Source of the DNA: Parvularcula mediterranea
GTDB lineage: Bacteria; Pseudomonadota; Alphaproteobacteria; Caulobacterales; Parvularculaceae
Direction of reading: 5' to 3'
Assembly: GCF_013085255.1 (NCBI RefSeq)
Contig: NZ_JABFCX010000002.1
Span: 1,230,501 to 1,294,500, forward strand
DNA: 64,000 nucleotides
In this document: piece after piece, positions 25,836 to 34,482 of the stretch
Layout: each line of letters begins with the position of its first letter
Position numbering within the stretch: position 1 is the stretch's first letter
Notes under the pieces: model-generated
Databases searched by the model: none
Seen by the model: only the letters and a program-made list of their open reading frames with translations
What the model was told of the DNA's origin: nothing
Translations under genes and position numbers: made by a program

Positions 25836-27071
25836 GTGATGCAAGTTCGGACGATAGGGCCTGTCAAAACACCTCTGTGGCTGGAGTATGGGCATGACCC
25901 GCGCTCTCGCGCCTTCGATGAGGTTCTGGCGGCCATGCCTCCGGAAGGCAGGGAGTTCACGGCCCCAAACCGCGCCGACGGCGCAAGGGATGCGAACTTC
26001 TCCCGCTCGTCGAAGGATGATCTCGACCTGAGGCTGTTTGTCTGGGAAGCCGATGGAAAGGAGGGCGGGACGCGCCTCCGGCTCCATGTCTATCCCTTCG
26101 GTGTTTCGGTGCTCGAGACCTTTCAGGTCGCGCCGCCGCTGTTCCCGGTCGAGACGTGCGAAGCTGCGATCCAGGAAGAAGCGATGCGTGCCTACGAGGC
26201 CGCTGCGCCTGCTCTTCTGGCGATGTTCCGCAAGATCGAGAAGCGATTGCCCAAGTCGTCGCGGAAGAGGATCGCACCTGATTACCGGCCACGCGCATCG
26301 GATATCGAATGGGTCGCCCGGTGTGTTGTCCTCACGAAGGAGGAGGCGGCGAACGACAAGGCGCGTGGCTTTATCCGCGAATGGCTGGCGCCCACAGCGA
26401 GGCCGGAAGAAGCTGAAGCCATCATCGCCGGTGACCTCGATTCGTCGATGACCTGGCTCAACTATGTCGTCATCGAAGGCGACGATGCTGCGATCAGAGA
26501 CCAATTCGCAGCGATCCGAACGGCTCAGGCCTTCTACGCTGCTCAGTCGATCCTCAATCTGGACGCGCAAGAGCGTCTGGTCGCCAGAAATGATGGCGTC
26601 CCCACCAAAAGGGTCGAGGCTGAACTGGTCGATTTCAGGCGAAAGATGCAGATCCTCCGTATCTTGTTCGAAACTCAGAAGGGCTTCCTGTCGAGGCAGC
26701 GGCGGGCCAAGTTCGACGATGTTCTGACGCTGTGGGATTATGACGACCTGGTGGACAATGGGTCACGGATCATCTCCGCCAGTACCGACCGGATCGGTGA
26801 GCTTCTCAGCAAGCGATCCCAGTCAGCATCGCTTTTCACGGACTTCATTCTCTTCTTCATTGCTCTCTTCGCGATTGTTGAGGTGACGCTCTACCTGACA
26901 GAGTATAGTCGCGAGATGATGTCCCGGCCTGCGCTCGCGTTCGAAGACGAAGACCTGTCAGGGGCATTGCGTTTCTTCGCGTCGATTGACGCTGACTGGA
27001 TGATCGCCAGCGCATTCGGGCTCGCTGGTACGCTCGTGCTGGGGTATCTCTTCCTGAAGAGGCGGTTCTGA
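25836..27071 (+). CDS. Uncharacterised C-terminally membrane-anchored protein
   Basis: I do not recognise this 411-residue family. The N-terminal part is soluble alpha/beta (for example [19 protein letters not shown] near residue 85). Charged helices follow from about 120 to 330 ([20 protein letters not shown]). The end has two membrane segments (about 336-354 and 389-408) separated by an acidic loop. Soluble part, helical stalk and terminal membrane pair loosely recall DUF155/RMND1 proteins, but I see no firm motif. It is the first gene of a tight three-gene operon, one base before the next ATG. The function is unknown. Confidence 0.72.
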   Translation: MMQVRTIGPVKTPLWLEYGHDPRSRAFDEVLAAMPPEGREFTAPNRADGARDANFSRSSKDDLDLRLFVWEADGKEGGTRLRLHVYPFGVSVLETFQVAPPLFPVETCEAAIQEEAMRAYEAAAPALLAMFRKIEKRLPKSSRKRIAPDYRPRASDIEWVARCVVLTKEEAANDKARGFIREWLAPTARPEEAEAIIAGDLDSSMTWLNYVVIEGDDAAIRDQFAAIRTAQAFYAAQSILNLDAQERLVARNDGVPTKRVEAELVDFRRKMQILRILFETQKGFLSRQRRAKFDDVLTLWDYDDLVDNGSRIISASTDRIGELLSKRSQSASLFTDFILFFIALFAIVEVTLYLTEYSREMMSRPALAFEDEDLSGALRFFASIDADWMIASAFGLAGTLVLGYLFLKRRF

Positions 27072-27072
27072 G

Positions 27073-28089
27073 ATGATACGTTTTCTGACGACTGCAGCAC
27101 TGCTCTTGTTCTGCTGCATCCCCGCGCATGGTGAGCCGGTCCGTGTGTACACGGATACATTCCGGCCCTTTGTCAGCGCCGAAGACCAGCGCGCTGCCCC
27201 CGCGAGCGAACTGGTCGATATGATCCTGCGGAATGCGGGGTTGGAGCCCGGCTTCACCTATAAGAACTTCGCCTACGGATTGTACCGCGTGGGCGAGGGC
27301 GACGAAGCATTGAGCTTCCCTTGGCGCCGCAGTGCCGAGCGCGAGGAACGGGTGATCTTCTCAGAGCCTTTCCTGACTCTCGAGCACAGCCTCCATCGCA
27401 AGCTCCCATCGAGTGCGGGGTCAGGATCGCCTCAGCTGTCGCAGGCGCGCATTGGCATGGTCGGAAGCTACGTCTTCTCAGGAGATGTCGCGCAGCTCGT
27501 CGAAGCGGCGAGGCGTGAGGACAGGCTCGTCGTCTCGGCATCGGAAACCGAGGCGCTGGCCGCGCTCCTTGCCGGAGAGACAGACCTTCTCGCGCTCCCG
27601 GCACCAGTAGTCACGGCGACGCTGGAGGCGAGCTTCCCCAACCAGACGGGCCTCGTCCGCGAGCTGGAAGACGGGCCGACCGAGAGCTTTTCCCTCCATG
27701 CCGTGGCACCAAAGAATGCGTGGGGCGAAGACCTGATTGCGCGTTTCAATGAGAGCTACCGGGAGCTTCGGACGGCGGGGGTCATCACGGATGACTTCCT
27801 CACCGGACGCCTCGCCCGGCCCGCCAAGCCGGATGTCGCAGTCCTTGTCAGCTCCGAGGGCTTTCCTGTCGTCAAAGGCGCCCTCAAGGACAACCCAGAC
27901 CGCGAGCTTGCTCTGCCCGCGGGAACTCGGGTCCTTGTTAGGGAGTGGAGCGCTGATTATGCCGAGCCGCTGCGGAGCCAGTCCCTCTACCGGATCATGA
28001 CATCGAGCTCTCTGGTGATCGTCCTGAACGGCCCCCACGTCGGTAGGGAGCTCTATATCCAGAATATGCATCTGACGCTCGCTGAATGA
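27073..28089 (+). CDS. Periplasmic solute-binding-like protein
   Basis: The 338-residue product has a signal peptide (FLTTAALLLFCCIPAHG) and the layout of a type-2 periplasmic binding domain: VRVYTDTFRPF at the start, LVDMILRNAG, EERVIFSEPFLTLEHSLH, then IGMVGSYVFSG and ALLAGETDLLALPA. The last 90 residues are extra. No ABC permease or ATPase gene is adjacent, so it may act as a sensor or partner for its operon neighbours rather than as a transporter component. Its stop overlaps the next ATG by four bases. Confidence 0.72.
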   Translation: MIRFLTTAALLLFCCIPAHGEPVRVYTDTFRPFVSAEDQRAAPASELVDMILRNAGLEPGFTYKNFAYGLYRVGEGDEALSFPWRRSAEREERVIFSEPFLTLEHSLHRKLPSSAGSGSPQLSQARIGMVGSYVFSGDVAQLVEAARREDRLVVSASETEALAALLAGETDLLALPAPVVTATLEASFPNQTGLVRELEDGPTESFSLHAVAPKNAWGEDLIARFNESYRELRTAGVITDDFLTGRLARPAKPDVAVLVSSEGFPVVKGALKDNPDRELALPAGTRVLVREWSADYAEPLRSQSLYRIMTSSSLVIVLNGPHVGRELYIQNMHLTLAE

Positions 28090-28637
28090 TACTCGCGCTC
28101 GGATGGTTGGGGCTGACGCTTTATGCAGCGGCACATCTGCTTCTGATCCTCCGCGACGGCCGGGACCGGAGGCTCTATTTCTCGATCAATCTCGTAGCGG
28201 CCATCGTCTTCACGGCCAGCGCTATCGGTCTATCAAGCTGGCAGTCGATGGCGATCAACATCTTCTGGGCTCTGACGAGTGTTCTCGGCCTCGCCGACCG
28301 TGAGAGGATTCTGAGCGGTCTCGGCAGGGGGCTGACCCTCGCGACGTTGCTTCTCAGCGCGTTACTGCTTGCTGTTTCAGGGGCGGGAGTTTTTCCGTTT
28401 GCGGACGGCCTCGGCTGGACGGGCGCGCTTATCTACTCTCTCGCCTACTTCCTGCTGGCGGAGGAGAGGATCAACCGCAGGCGCTACCTGCTGCTCAACG
28501 TGATCGCAGCGGTCGTCTTGATCCCTGTTTATAATGCGCAGGAGAACTGGCCTGCTCTTTGGATGAGCATTGTCTGGACGGTGATTTCCGGTGGCGGCTA
28601 TCTTCGCGTCACGCTGACAAAGCGCGGCGGCGCTTGA
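28086..28637 (+). CDS. Membrane protein with two tandem CBU_0592-like repeats
   Basis: The 183-residue hydrophobic product contains the same module twice, at about residues 4-69 and 108-173. Each has LGWxGxxLYxxAxxLL, then YxxxNxxAAxV, then a Trp-containing third helix (AINIFWALTSVLGL and SIVWTVISGGGYL). The single-module protein at 8201-8443 shows the same pattern. Six to eight membrane helices are expected. It is the last gene of the operon and starts within the preceding stop codon. The function is unknown. Confidence 0.7.
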   Translation: MILALGWLGLTLYAAAHLLLILRDGRDRRLYFSINLVAAIVFTASAIGLSSWQSMAINIFWALTSVLGLADRERILSGLGRGLTLATLLLSALLLAVSGAGVFPFADGLGWTGALIYSLAYFLLAEERINRRRYLLLNVIAAVVLIPVYNAQENWPALWMSIVWTVISGGGYLRVTLTKRGGA

Positions 28638-28670
28638 TTTTCCAGCGGAGGAGGCTTCACAAGCACCGCC

Positions 28671-29531
28671 ATGGCTGATGGAATGACCGTTATTGCGGGC
28701 GAAGCGCCTGCGCCGAAACCTGCGTTGAAGGTCTATGAGCACGCCCCCTCGTCGGTGGCGTTCAAGAAGCTGCGGAAGCGCATCCTGCGGCAGACCCAGG
28801 AGGTGGTTTCGACCTTTGGCCTCGACCAGCTGCGCGAGGACGGGACGCCGCAGAAGTGGCTCGTGTGCCTGTCGGGGGGGAAGGACAGCTATGGCCTCCT
28901 CGCCGCACTTCTCGATCTGCAGTGGCAGGGCGGGCTCAAGGCGGAACTTCTCGTCTGCAATCTTGACCAGATGCAGCCGGGTTTCCCGAAGCACGTGCTG
29001 CCCGACTACCTCACAGCGCTCGGTGTACCCCATAAGATCATCACCGAGGACACCTACTCCATCGTCACGGACAAGGTGCCGGAGGGCAAGACCTACTGCT
29101 CCATGTGCTCTCGCCTGAGGCGCGGAATCCTCTACCGTGTCGCGCGGGAGGAGGGGTGTGACGCCATCGTCCTCGGCCACCACCGGGACGATGCGCTCGA
29201 GACCTTCATGATGAACCTCATGCATGGCGGCAGGCTCGCGGCCATGCCCCCGGCGCTGATGAATGACGAAGGTGACGTGAAAGTCCTCCGTCCTCTGATC
29301 TTCACCGCGGAGCGAGACCTCGCCAAGTTCTCCGAGCTCTGCCAGTTTCCGATCATTCCGTGCACCCTGTGCGGGTCACAGGACGGGCTCCAGCGGATGC
29401 TGATGAAGGACCTCCTCGACCGCTGGGAGGAGAAAAGGCCCGGCCAAAGAGACGTGATGTTCCGTGCCCTGCGCAATGTGCGGCAGAGCCATCTGGTGGA
29501 TGAGAAGGTTTTTGATTTTGAGAGGCTTTAG
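28671..29531 (+). CDS. ttcA: tRNA 2-thiocytidine(32) synthetase TtcA
   Basis: The 286-residue product has the PP-loop SGGKDS (about residues 68-73) and two cysteine pairs, in [11 protein letters not shown] and PCTLCGSQ, that hold the iron-sulfur cluster of TtcA. The enzyme adenylates and thiolates cytidine 32 of certain tRNAs. Length and motifs match the family. It lies 33 bases after the orphan operon and could be cotranscribed, though an unrelated role makes this coincidental. Confidence 0.95.
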   Translation: MADGMTVIAGEAPAPKPALKVYEHAPSSVAFKKLRKRILRQTQEVVSTFGLDQLREDGTPQKWLVCLSGGKDSYGLLAALLDLQWQGGLKAELLVCNLDQMQPGFPKHVLPDYLTALGVPHKIITEDTYSIVTDKVPEGKTYCSMCSRLRRGILYRVAREEGCDAIVLGHHRDDALETFMMNLMHGGRLAAMPPALMNDEGDVKVLRPLIFTAERDLAKFSELCQFPIIPCTLCGSQDGLQRMLMKDLLDRWEEKRPGQRDVMFRALRNVRQSHLVDEKVFDFERL

Positions 29532-29596
29532 GAGAGTTGCATCGGACTGGTCGGATATCGTAGCCTTTTTAGAAGGTTAGGAGAGGCTCTATTGAT

Positions 29597-30325
29597 ATGC
29601 TGCGAACATCATTGATCTTGACGATCGCTGTTATCGGCTCGTGTCTTAACTCCTCGTGGGCTCACGAGGTCAGCAGCGCGGAGCAGAAGTCGGAATTTCC
29701 AGAGAGGGCGCTCTCCGAACTCTCCTCGTTCTGCCGATCACAGGCCGGCGTTCTGAAAGCCAAAAAAATCGAGACCCGGACACTTCGGGTGACGAGCGAC
29801 GGATGTGCGAACTCAACGTGCATGTCCCTCCTGCTTGCTGATGGTGTCGAGGCGGTGGAGGCGCGGTCCATGCCCGGGGGAAATCCGGATCTCGCGATGG
29901 CTCCCGGAACTGGCCTCTTCCGCTTCTCCCACGCCGATGCAGGTTCCCCGCGATGCGCGTGGTTCGACGGCCTCAAGAAGCGTCTCAACGATATTCTAAA
30001 TGTCAGGATCGATTTGCCGGTCCCGCGCGGAAAATGTCTGACGGCCGAGAAGATCGACGCCTTCTCGACTGATTTTCTCTGGGAGCGCGAGACCGAGGAT
30101 GCGATTCTCGTGCAAGGGGATGAGCGCGTCGCCGTCAGGCCGGAGATCGAAAAAGTCACCAATGTGGAGACGGGCGAAATCGTCGGGCTGACCCGCGTCT
30201 TCACCATGTATCTGGGGACGGACCGGCTCTCCTTCGGCATGGGTCCGGAGAGCGGGGTCGCGCAGCTGAAATGCCAGGGGGAGCTGCGCCCGCGTCAGAT
30301 GGTCGACGCGATGACGACGCCGTAG
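29597..30325 (+). CDS. Uncharacterised secreted protein
   Basis: The 242-residue product begins with a Sec signal peptide (LILTIAVIGSCLNSSWAH). The mature part contains six cysteines (in SFCRSQ, DGCANSTC, PRCAWF, RGKCL and LKCQGE), which could form disulfides in the periplasm. I do not recognise the family. It is followed after 12 bases by convergent apaG. Confidence 0.65.
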   Translation: MLRTSLILTIAVIGSCLNSSWAHEVSSAEQKSEFPERALSELSSFCRSQAGVLKAKKIETRTLRVTSDGCANSTCMSLLLADGVEAVEARSMPGGNPDLAMAPGTGLFRFSHADAGSPRCAWFDGLKKRLNDILNVRIDLPVPRGKCLTAEKIDAFSTDFLWERETEDAILVQGDERVAVRPEIEKVTNVETGEIVGLTRVFTMYLGTDRLSFGMGPESGVAQLKCQGELRPRQMVDAMTTP

Positions 30326-30337
30326 CGGCCCCTCGCT

Positions 30338-30760
30338 TCAGCTCATCCGGCGCGCATCGTGGGGGCTGTCCAAACTGAAGGGCGGGATCATCGCTTCGAA
30401 GACCTGTCCGTCTTCGCGGTTCATCTCGTAGGCTCCGAACATCATGCCTGAGGGGGCGGAAAGGGGGGTGCCGCTGGTGTATTCGAAGGCATCGCCCGGG
30501 TGCAGGACGGGTTGCTCGCCCACGACGCCGTCGCCTTCGACCACGAAGGACTGCCCCATCGCGTCCGCAATATGCCAGGTGCGGCGCTTCAGGGTCACGG
30601 CCTGGGGGGAGTCATTGTCGATCCGGACGGTGTAGGTCCAGAAATAGCGACCTTCTTCGGGGCGCGACTCGTCATCCATGTAGTCCGAAGACACACGCAC
30701 CCGAATCCCGTCAGTTACGGCCTCGGAGATGAGACCATCCTCGAACTCTTCTTCAGCCAT
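30338..30760 (-). CDS. apaG: ApaG (DUF525) protein
   Basis: The 140-residue product has the ApaG fold signature: FWTYTVRIDNDSPQAVTLKRRTW, then VVGEQPVLHPGDAFEYTSGTPL and the Gly/Met-rich SGMMFGAYEM. ApaG proteins have a fibronectin-III-like fold; the biochemical role in bacteria is not settled. It is slightly longer than the usual 125-130 residues because of an acidic N-terminus. It diverges from the dCTP deaminase gene. Confidence 0.93.
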   Translation of the reverse strand: MAEEEFEDGLISEAVTDGIRVRVSSDYMDDESRPEEGRYFWTYTVRIDNDSPQAVTLKRRTWHIADAMGQSFVVEGDGVVGEQPVLHPGDAFEYTSGTPLSAPSGMMFGAYEMNREDGQVFEAMIPPFSLDSPHDARRMS

Positions 30761-30886
30761 GTGGCACTCCCAAAGGTCACGGTCCCACCGGTTGTGACTT
30801 TAGGGTGTTACCCGGCATCGCCCAGCTTGACCAGCGCATGACTGCGCGCGACAGCTTTGCAACTTTGAAAGGCGGAGGGATGTCCG

Positions 30887-31939
30887 ATGGATAGGAGGCC
30901 GGGAGTTCTCGATGCTGCGGCACTGAAGGCGCTGATCGCCGAGGGCGGCATCGTGGCCGATCCCGGCCCGCGTCAGGTGCAGCCCGCCAGCCTCGACCTG
31001 ACCCTCGGGCCCAAGGCGCGGCGGGTGCGGGCAGCGTTCCTGCCGAGCCCGCGGGCGAGCCTTGCCGAGCGGCTCGATGCACTGACGCTTCATGAGCTGG
31101 ATCTTCGGGAGGGCGCGGTTCTGGAGAAGGGCTGCGTCTATGTCGTGGAGTTGCGGGAGCGGCTGCGGTTGCCCCGGCACCTGTCTGCGACGGCGAACCC
31201 CAAAAGTTCGACGGGGCGGATCGATGTTTTTGTCCGCCTGCTGACCGATACCCATGAGGGCTATGAGCGGGTGCCAGCAGGGTATGAGGGTAAGCTCTAT
31301 CTCGAAATCTGCCCACGGACGTTCCCGATAATTGTGCGGGAGGGGTCGAGCCTCAACCAGCTGCGGGTGCGGGATGGGTCATCATTCCTGAGCGACGAGG
31401 AAATTGCGTCCGTTCTCGGTGGTGAGCCCCATGTGGCCGACGGGCTCAATGTCTCGGTCGATCTTTCCTCGGATCTTGGCGGCGTGGCCGGGTGGCGGGC
31501 ACGGCGTCATGCGGGACTGATCGATGTCGACAAGGTCGGCGCGCTCGATCCACGGGAGTATTTCGAGGCCATTGCTCCGCCGCCCGAGGGCTATCTGACG
31601 CTGGACCCTGACGAGTTCTATATCCTCGCGAGCCGAGAGGAAGTCTGTGTGCCGAATGACCTTGCCGCCGAGATGGTCGCGATGGACGAGGAGCTGGGCG
31701 CCTTCCGTGCGCACTATGCTGGCTTCTTTGATCCAGGCTTTGGGGTGGAGGCCGCGAGCCGCGCGGTTCTCGAGGTGAGAGGGTTCGACGTTCCAATGAT
31801 CCTTGAGCATGGCCAGCGGATTGCGCGCCTTCGCTACGAACGGCTGGGGGCAGAGCCCGAGGCGGTTTATGGCAGTGCTCAGTCATCGAACTATCAGGGC
31901 CAGGGCCTGAGGCTTTCTAAGCATTTCAGGCAGCCGTGA
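30887..31939 (+). CDS. dcd: Long (two-domain) 2'-deoxycytidine 5'-triphosphate deaminase
   Basis: The 350-residue product is the double-length alphaproteobacterial dCTP deaminase. The first domain has QVQPASLDLTLG and ANPKSSTGRIDVFVRL, the second EFYILASREEVCVP and AHYAGFFDPGFGVE with VLEVRGFDVPMILEHGQ. It deaminates dCTP to dUTP for thymidylate synthesis. Classical Dcd is about 190 residues. The stop overlaps the start of the downstream methyltransferase (GTGA). Confidence 0.88.
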   Translation: MDRRPGVLDAAALKALIAEGGIVADPGPRQVQPASLDLTLGPKARRVRAAFLPSPRASLAERLDALTLHELDLREGAVLEKGCVYVVELRERLRLPRHLSATANPKSSTGRIDVFVRLLTDTHEGYERVPAGYEGKLYLEICPRTFPIIVREGSSLNQLRVRDGSSFLSDEEIASVLGGEPHVADGLNVSVDLSSDLGGVAGWRARRHAGLIDVDKVGALDPREYFEAIAPPPEGYLTLDPDEFYILASREEVCVPNDLAAEMVAMDEELGAFRAHYAGFFDPGFGVEAASRAVLEVRGFDVPMILEHGQRIARLRYERLGAEPEAVYGSAQSSNYQGQGLRLSKHFRQP

Positions 31940-32766
31940 CGAACCCGCTGGCGAGCATGGCGGTGGAGGAGCGGGCGGCCTATCTGGCGTTCGTGCTCGA
32001 CCTCTATGACCGTTTCTCCCGCGAGGGCGGGCGGGTCATGGAGTTCTTCAAGAAGCCTGAGCGTAAGCCGATGCAGGCGGTCCTGCACCTCGCCGCTGCG
32101 AAGGCGGAAGGAACGGGCGGGTTCATCGCGGAGTTCGGTGTCCATAAGGGCCACTCGATCCGGGAGCTGGCCGCGGCCTTTCCGGGGCGGGGCATCCACG
32201 GCTTTGACAGCTTCGAGGGGTTTCCCTCGGATGGTCGCGAAGACTGGCAGCAGGATTTCTCCGTGCCCGTATTGCCAGAGGTTCCGGGGAGCGTGACGCT
32301 GCACAAGGGATTCTTCGAGGAGACCGTGCCTTCGTTTGCAGCAGGTTTGCCAAAAGATCAGCAGGCGGACTTCCTCCATATTGATTGTGATATCTACAGC
32401 TCGGCGCGCACAATCTTCGAGACGCTGGGCGAGCGCATTCGTCCCGGCACGGTTCTGCTCTTTGATGAGCTTGTGAACTATGACGAGTTTCTCGGGAATG
32501 AGATGCTTGTGCTTTATGAGTGGACGCGGGCGAGCGGTCTCGGCGTTCAGTGGCTCGCGACAAAGGGAAAGCTCCGCCCCCTGAAGGAGTACACGGTTGG
32601 GGTCGAAGGCGGGTTTGTTGGCTACCGGCAGCAGCGCTACTACCAGAATGCTGGCCTGGTAGTTCGCGAGGATCCAGAGCGTGATGCGCGCGAGGTCCGG
32701 TTCCTCGACGAGGCCCGGGAGCTTGTCGCCTTCTTCGGGGACAGCTCAGGGCCGTTCCGGTCTTAG
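31936..32766 (+). CDS. TylF/MycF-like SAM-dependent methyltransferase
   Basis: The 276-residue product resembles class I methyltransferases of the TylF (macrocin O-methyltransferase) type: FIAEFGVHKGHSIRELA is the SAM-binding glycine region, HGFDSFEGFP follows, and DFLHIDCDIYSSARTIFETL carries the metal/catalytic acids. The acceptor is unknown. Without a macrolide cluster nearby it more likely modifies a sugar of a surface polymer. The GTG start overlaps the dcd stop, so the two are cotranscribed. Confidence 0.8.
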   Translation: MTNPLASMAVEERAAYLAFVLDLYDRFSREGGRVMEFFKKPERKPMQAVLHLAAAKAEGTGGFIAEFGVHKGHSIRELAAAFPGRGIHGFDSFEGFPSDGREDWQQDFSVPVLPEVPGSVTLHKGFFEETVPSFAAGLPKDQQADFLHIDCDIYSSARTIFETLGERIRPGTVLLFDELVNYDEFLGNEMLVLYEWTRASGLGVQWLATKGKLRPLKEYTVGVEGGFVGYRQQRYYQNAGLVVREDPERDAREVRFLDEARELVAFFGDSSGPFRS

Positions 32767-32834
32767 CGCGGCAAGTTTTCCCCATTAACCTGTGAAGGTT
32801 TCGCGTTTCGTTCTTCCTCGTTAGACTCTAAATC

Positions 32835-33566
32835 ATGCAGACCGCCGCGCGCCTTTCCGAGACCTGCCTTCCGGGCACCGTGATCCTCGCGGGGCGTGAG
32901 GTTGTCCTCGATTGCTCCGGCGCCATGCTGATCCCTGATGAGGGGGTGCTGGTGGTCTCGGACCTGCACTTCGAGAAGGGCTCGCATTTCGCCCAGAAAG
33001 GGCAGTTCCTGCCGCCCTACGACACGCGGGCGACGCTCGACGGGGTGGAGCGGCTGATGCGGCTCTGCCGTCCCAAGACAGTAGTGTCGCTGGGTGATGC
33101 TTTCCATGACACGGACGCTGAGGCACGGATGGATGAGGCGGACGCTGAACGTCTCTCAAGGCTCTGCGAGGCTGCGGACTGGGTCTGGGTGCTTGGCAAT
33201 CACGACCCCCTGCCGCCCAAGCGTTTCCGCGGGACGGCGACGGAAATCGCGCAAGTGGCGGGCCTGACCTTCAGCCACGAGCCCGGCGACCATGAGGGCT
33301 GGCAGGTGGCAGGGCACCTTCACCCCTGCGCCGTGGCGCAGAAGGACGGGCGCGGGGTCAGGCGGCCTGCCTTCGTGACCGATGGCGCGCATATGGTTAT
33401 GCCGGCTTTCGGGGCCTTCACGGGCGGGTTGAACGTCCTCGATGAGGCCTTTGCGCCGGTCTTCCCGGACGGGTTCCAGGCGCACCTTTGCGGCAAGTCC
33501 CGGGTCTATGCCGTGCCGAGGAAGAGCCTGCGCGGGGACGCGCCGCCCGCTCACTGGATGCGCTAG
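32835..33566 (+). CDS. pdeM: Ligase-associated DNA damage response endonuclease PdeM
   Basis: The 243-residue metallophosphoesterase has all motif blocks: VVSDLHFEKG, SLGDAFHD, VLGNHDPLP, VAGHLHPCA. Sequence and length match PdeM, the nuclease usually found with a DNA ligase/helicase/exonuclease damage-response set. Those partners are not in this window. Its stop shares four bases (CTAG) with the convergent DUF3429 gene. Confidence 0.88.
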   Translation: MQTAARLSETCLPGTVILAGREVVLDCSGAMLIPDEGVLVVSDLHFEKGSHFAQKGQFLPPYDTRATLDGVERLMRLCRPKTVVSLGDAFHDTDAEARMDEADAERLSRLCEAADWVWVLGNHDPLPPKRFRGTATEIAQVAGLTFSHEPGDHEGWQVAGHLHPCAVAQKDGRGVRRPAFVTDGAHMVMPAFGAFTGGLNVLDEAFAPVFPDGFQAHLCGKSRVYAVPRKSLRGDAPPAHWMR

Positions 33567-34078
33567 CCGCGGAAGAAGGGCGCGAGCCCTGCTGCGACAA
33601 TGATTGAGCCTGCAGCACCCCCTGCCAGCATCACGCGGAGCTCGAAATACCAGTCCTCCATGCCAGCGCGCCGGTCCCACTCCTGGGCCAGCTGCAGCAT
33701 CAGGAGGAGCGCGATGATCACCAGCCTGACCATCGGGGTCAGCTGACCCTCGCCGAAATCCTCGGGCGCGGCTGCTGCAATCCATGCGATCAACGGCGGG
33801 GTTACGGACTGGAGGAGGCCGCCAAAGGGGATGCCGGGGCGGGCATCGGGCTGGAGCAGCCGATAGACCCACCGGCCGCCGCCCATGAAACCGACGATGG
33901 TCACGCCATAGATGACGATCCAGCGCTCGACTTCGCGGGTCCAGTCTTCGCCGAGCGATGGCTCGAAGAACTGCACGAGGATCAGCGCGGCGAAAGGGAT
34001 GAGGCCGCCGAAGCCCAGCTGATAGGCCGCCCTGCGCCTCAGGGCATCGCCGTCCACGCGGCTTTCTACGCTCTTCAT
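33563..34078 (-). CDS. DUF3429 membrane protein
   Basis: The 171-residue product has four to five hydrophobic segments, including IPFAALILVQFF, WIVIYGVTIVGFMGGGRWVY and VRLVIIALLLMLQLAQEW. The FMGGGRW region is characteristic of DUF3429. The function is unknown. It is the last gene of a gloB-cupin-DUF3429 operon with four-base overlaps between all members. Confidence 0.82.
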   Translation of the reverse strand: MKSVESRVDGDALRRRAAYQLGFGGLIPFAALILVQFFEPSLGEDWTREVERWIVIYGVTIVGFMGGGRWVYRLLQPDARPGIPFGGLLQSVTPPLIAWIAAAAPEDFGEGQLTPMVRLVIIALLLMLQLAQEWDRRAGMEDWYFELRVMLAGGAAGSIIVAAGLAPFFRG

Positions 34079-34482
34079 CGCTTCGGTCTCCCCTCGGGAT
34101 TCGGGAACCAGTCGTCCGGCATGAGCTGACGCTCGCCCACCGCGACGTCCGGTGCAATCCTCACCTTAAGGAGAACATAGGCCCCCAAGCAGCTGAGGGA
34201 ACGAAGAACTCCCGGACCGATCTTGAGGCTGTCGCCGGGGGCGAGGAGCTTGTGGCCATAGGCGGTGACGCCCGTATGGCTGAGCGCGACAGAGGCCGGG
34301 CCGCCTTCTTCCAGGGTCAGGGTCACCTCGGCATCGACCGTGTGCCAGCCTGCCTCTTCGGTGGCGGTGAGGAGGTGAAGCCCTGCGCGGTAGCTGCCGT
34401 CCTCATGCTCCGTCTCCCGCCAGTGGCCCTCGAAGGGATGGGGGAGGAGGCGGTGGGAGGAGATGAGCGCCTCGGTGTTCAA
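34075..34482 (-). CDS. DUF985-like cupin protein
   Basis: The 135-residue product begins LLPHPFEGHWRETEHEDGSYR and continues HTVDAEVTLTLEEGGP and LLAPGDSLKIGP, which follows the DUF985/cupin_5 pattern (LxPHPEGGxYRET, HRxxxxExW, VxxGxW). Several histidines expected to bind metal are replaced, so it may not be catalytic. It overlaps gloB and DUF3429 by ATGA at both ends. Confidence 0.65.
   Translation of the reverse strand: MNTEALISSHRLLPHPFEGHWRETEHEDGSYRAGLHLLTATEEAGWHTVDAEVTLTLEEGGPASVALSHTGVTAYGHKLLAPGDSLKIGPGVLRSLSCLGAYVLLKVRIAPDVAVGERQLMPDDWFPNPEGRPKR

Noticed and set aside
25749-26570. Upstream extension of the trpS frame
   Set aside because: It is the reverse of the 25836-27071 gene and has no synthetase features.
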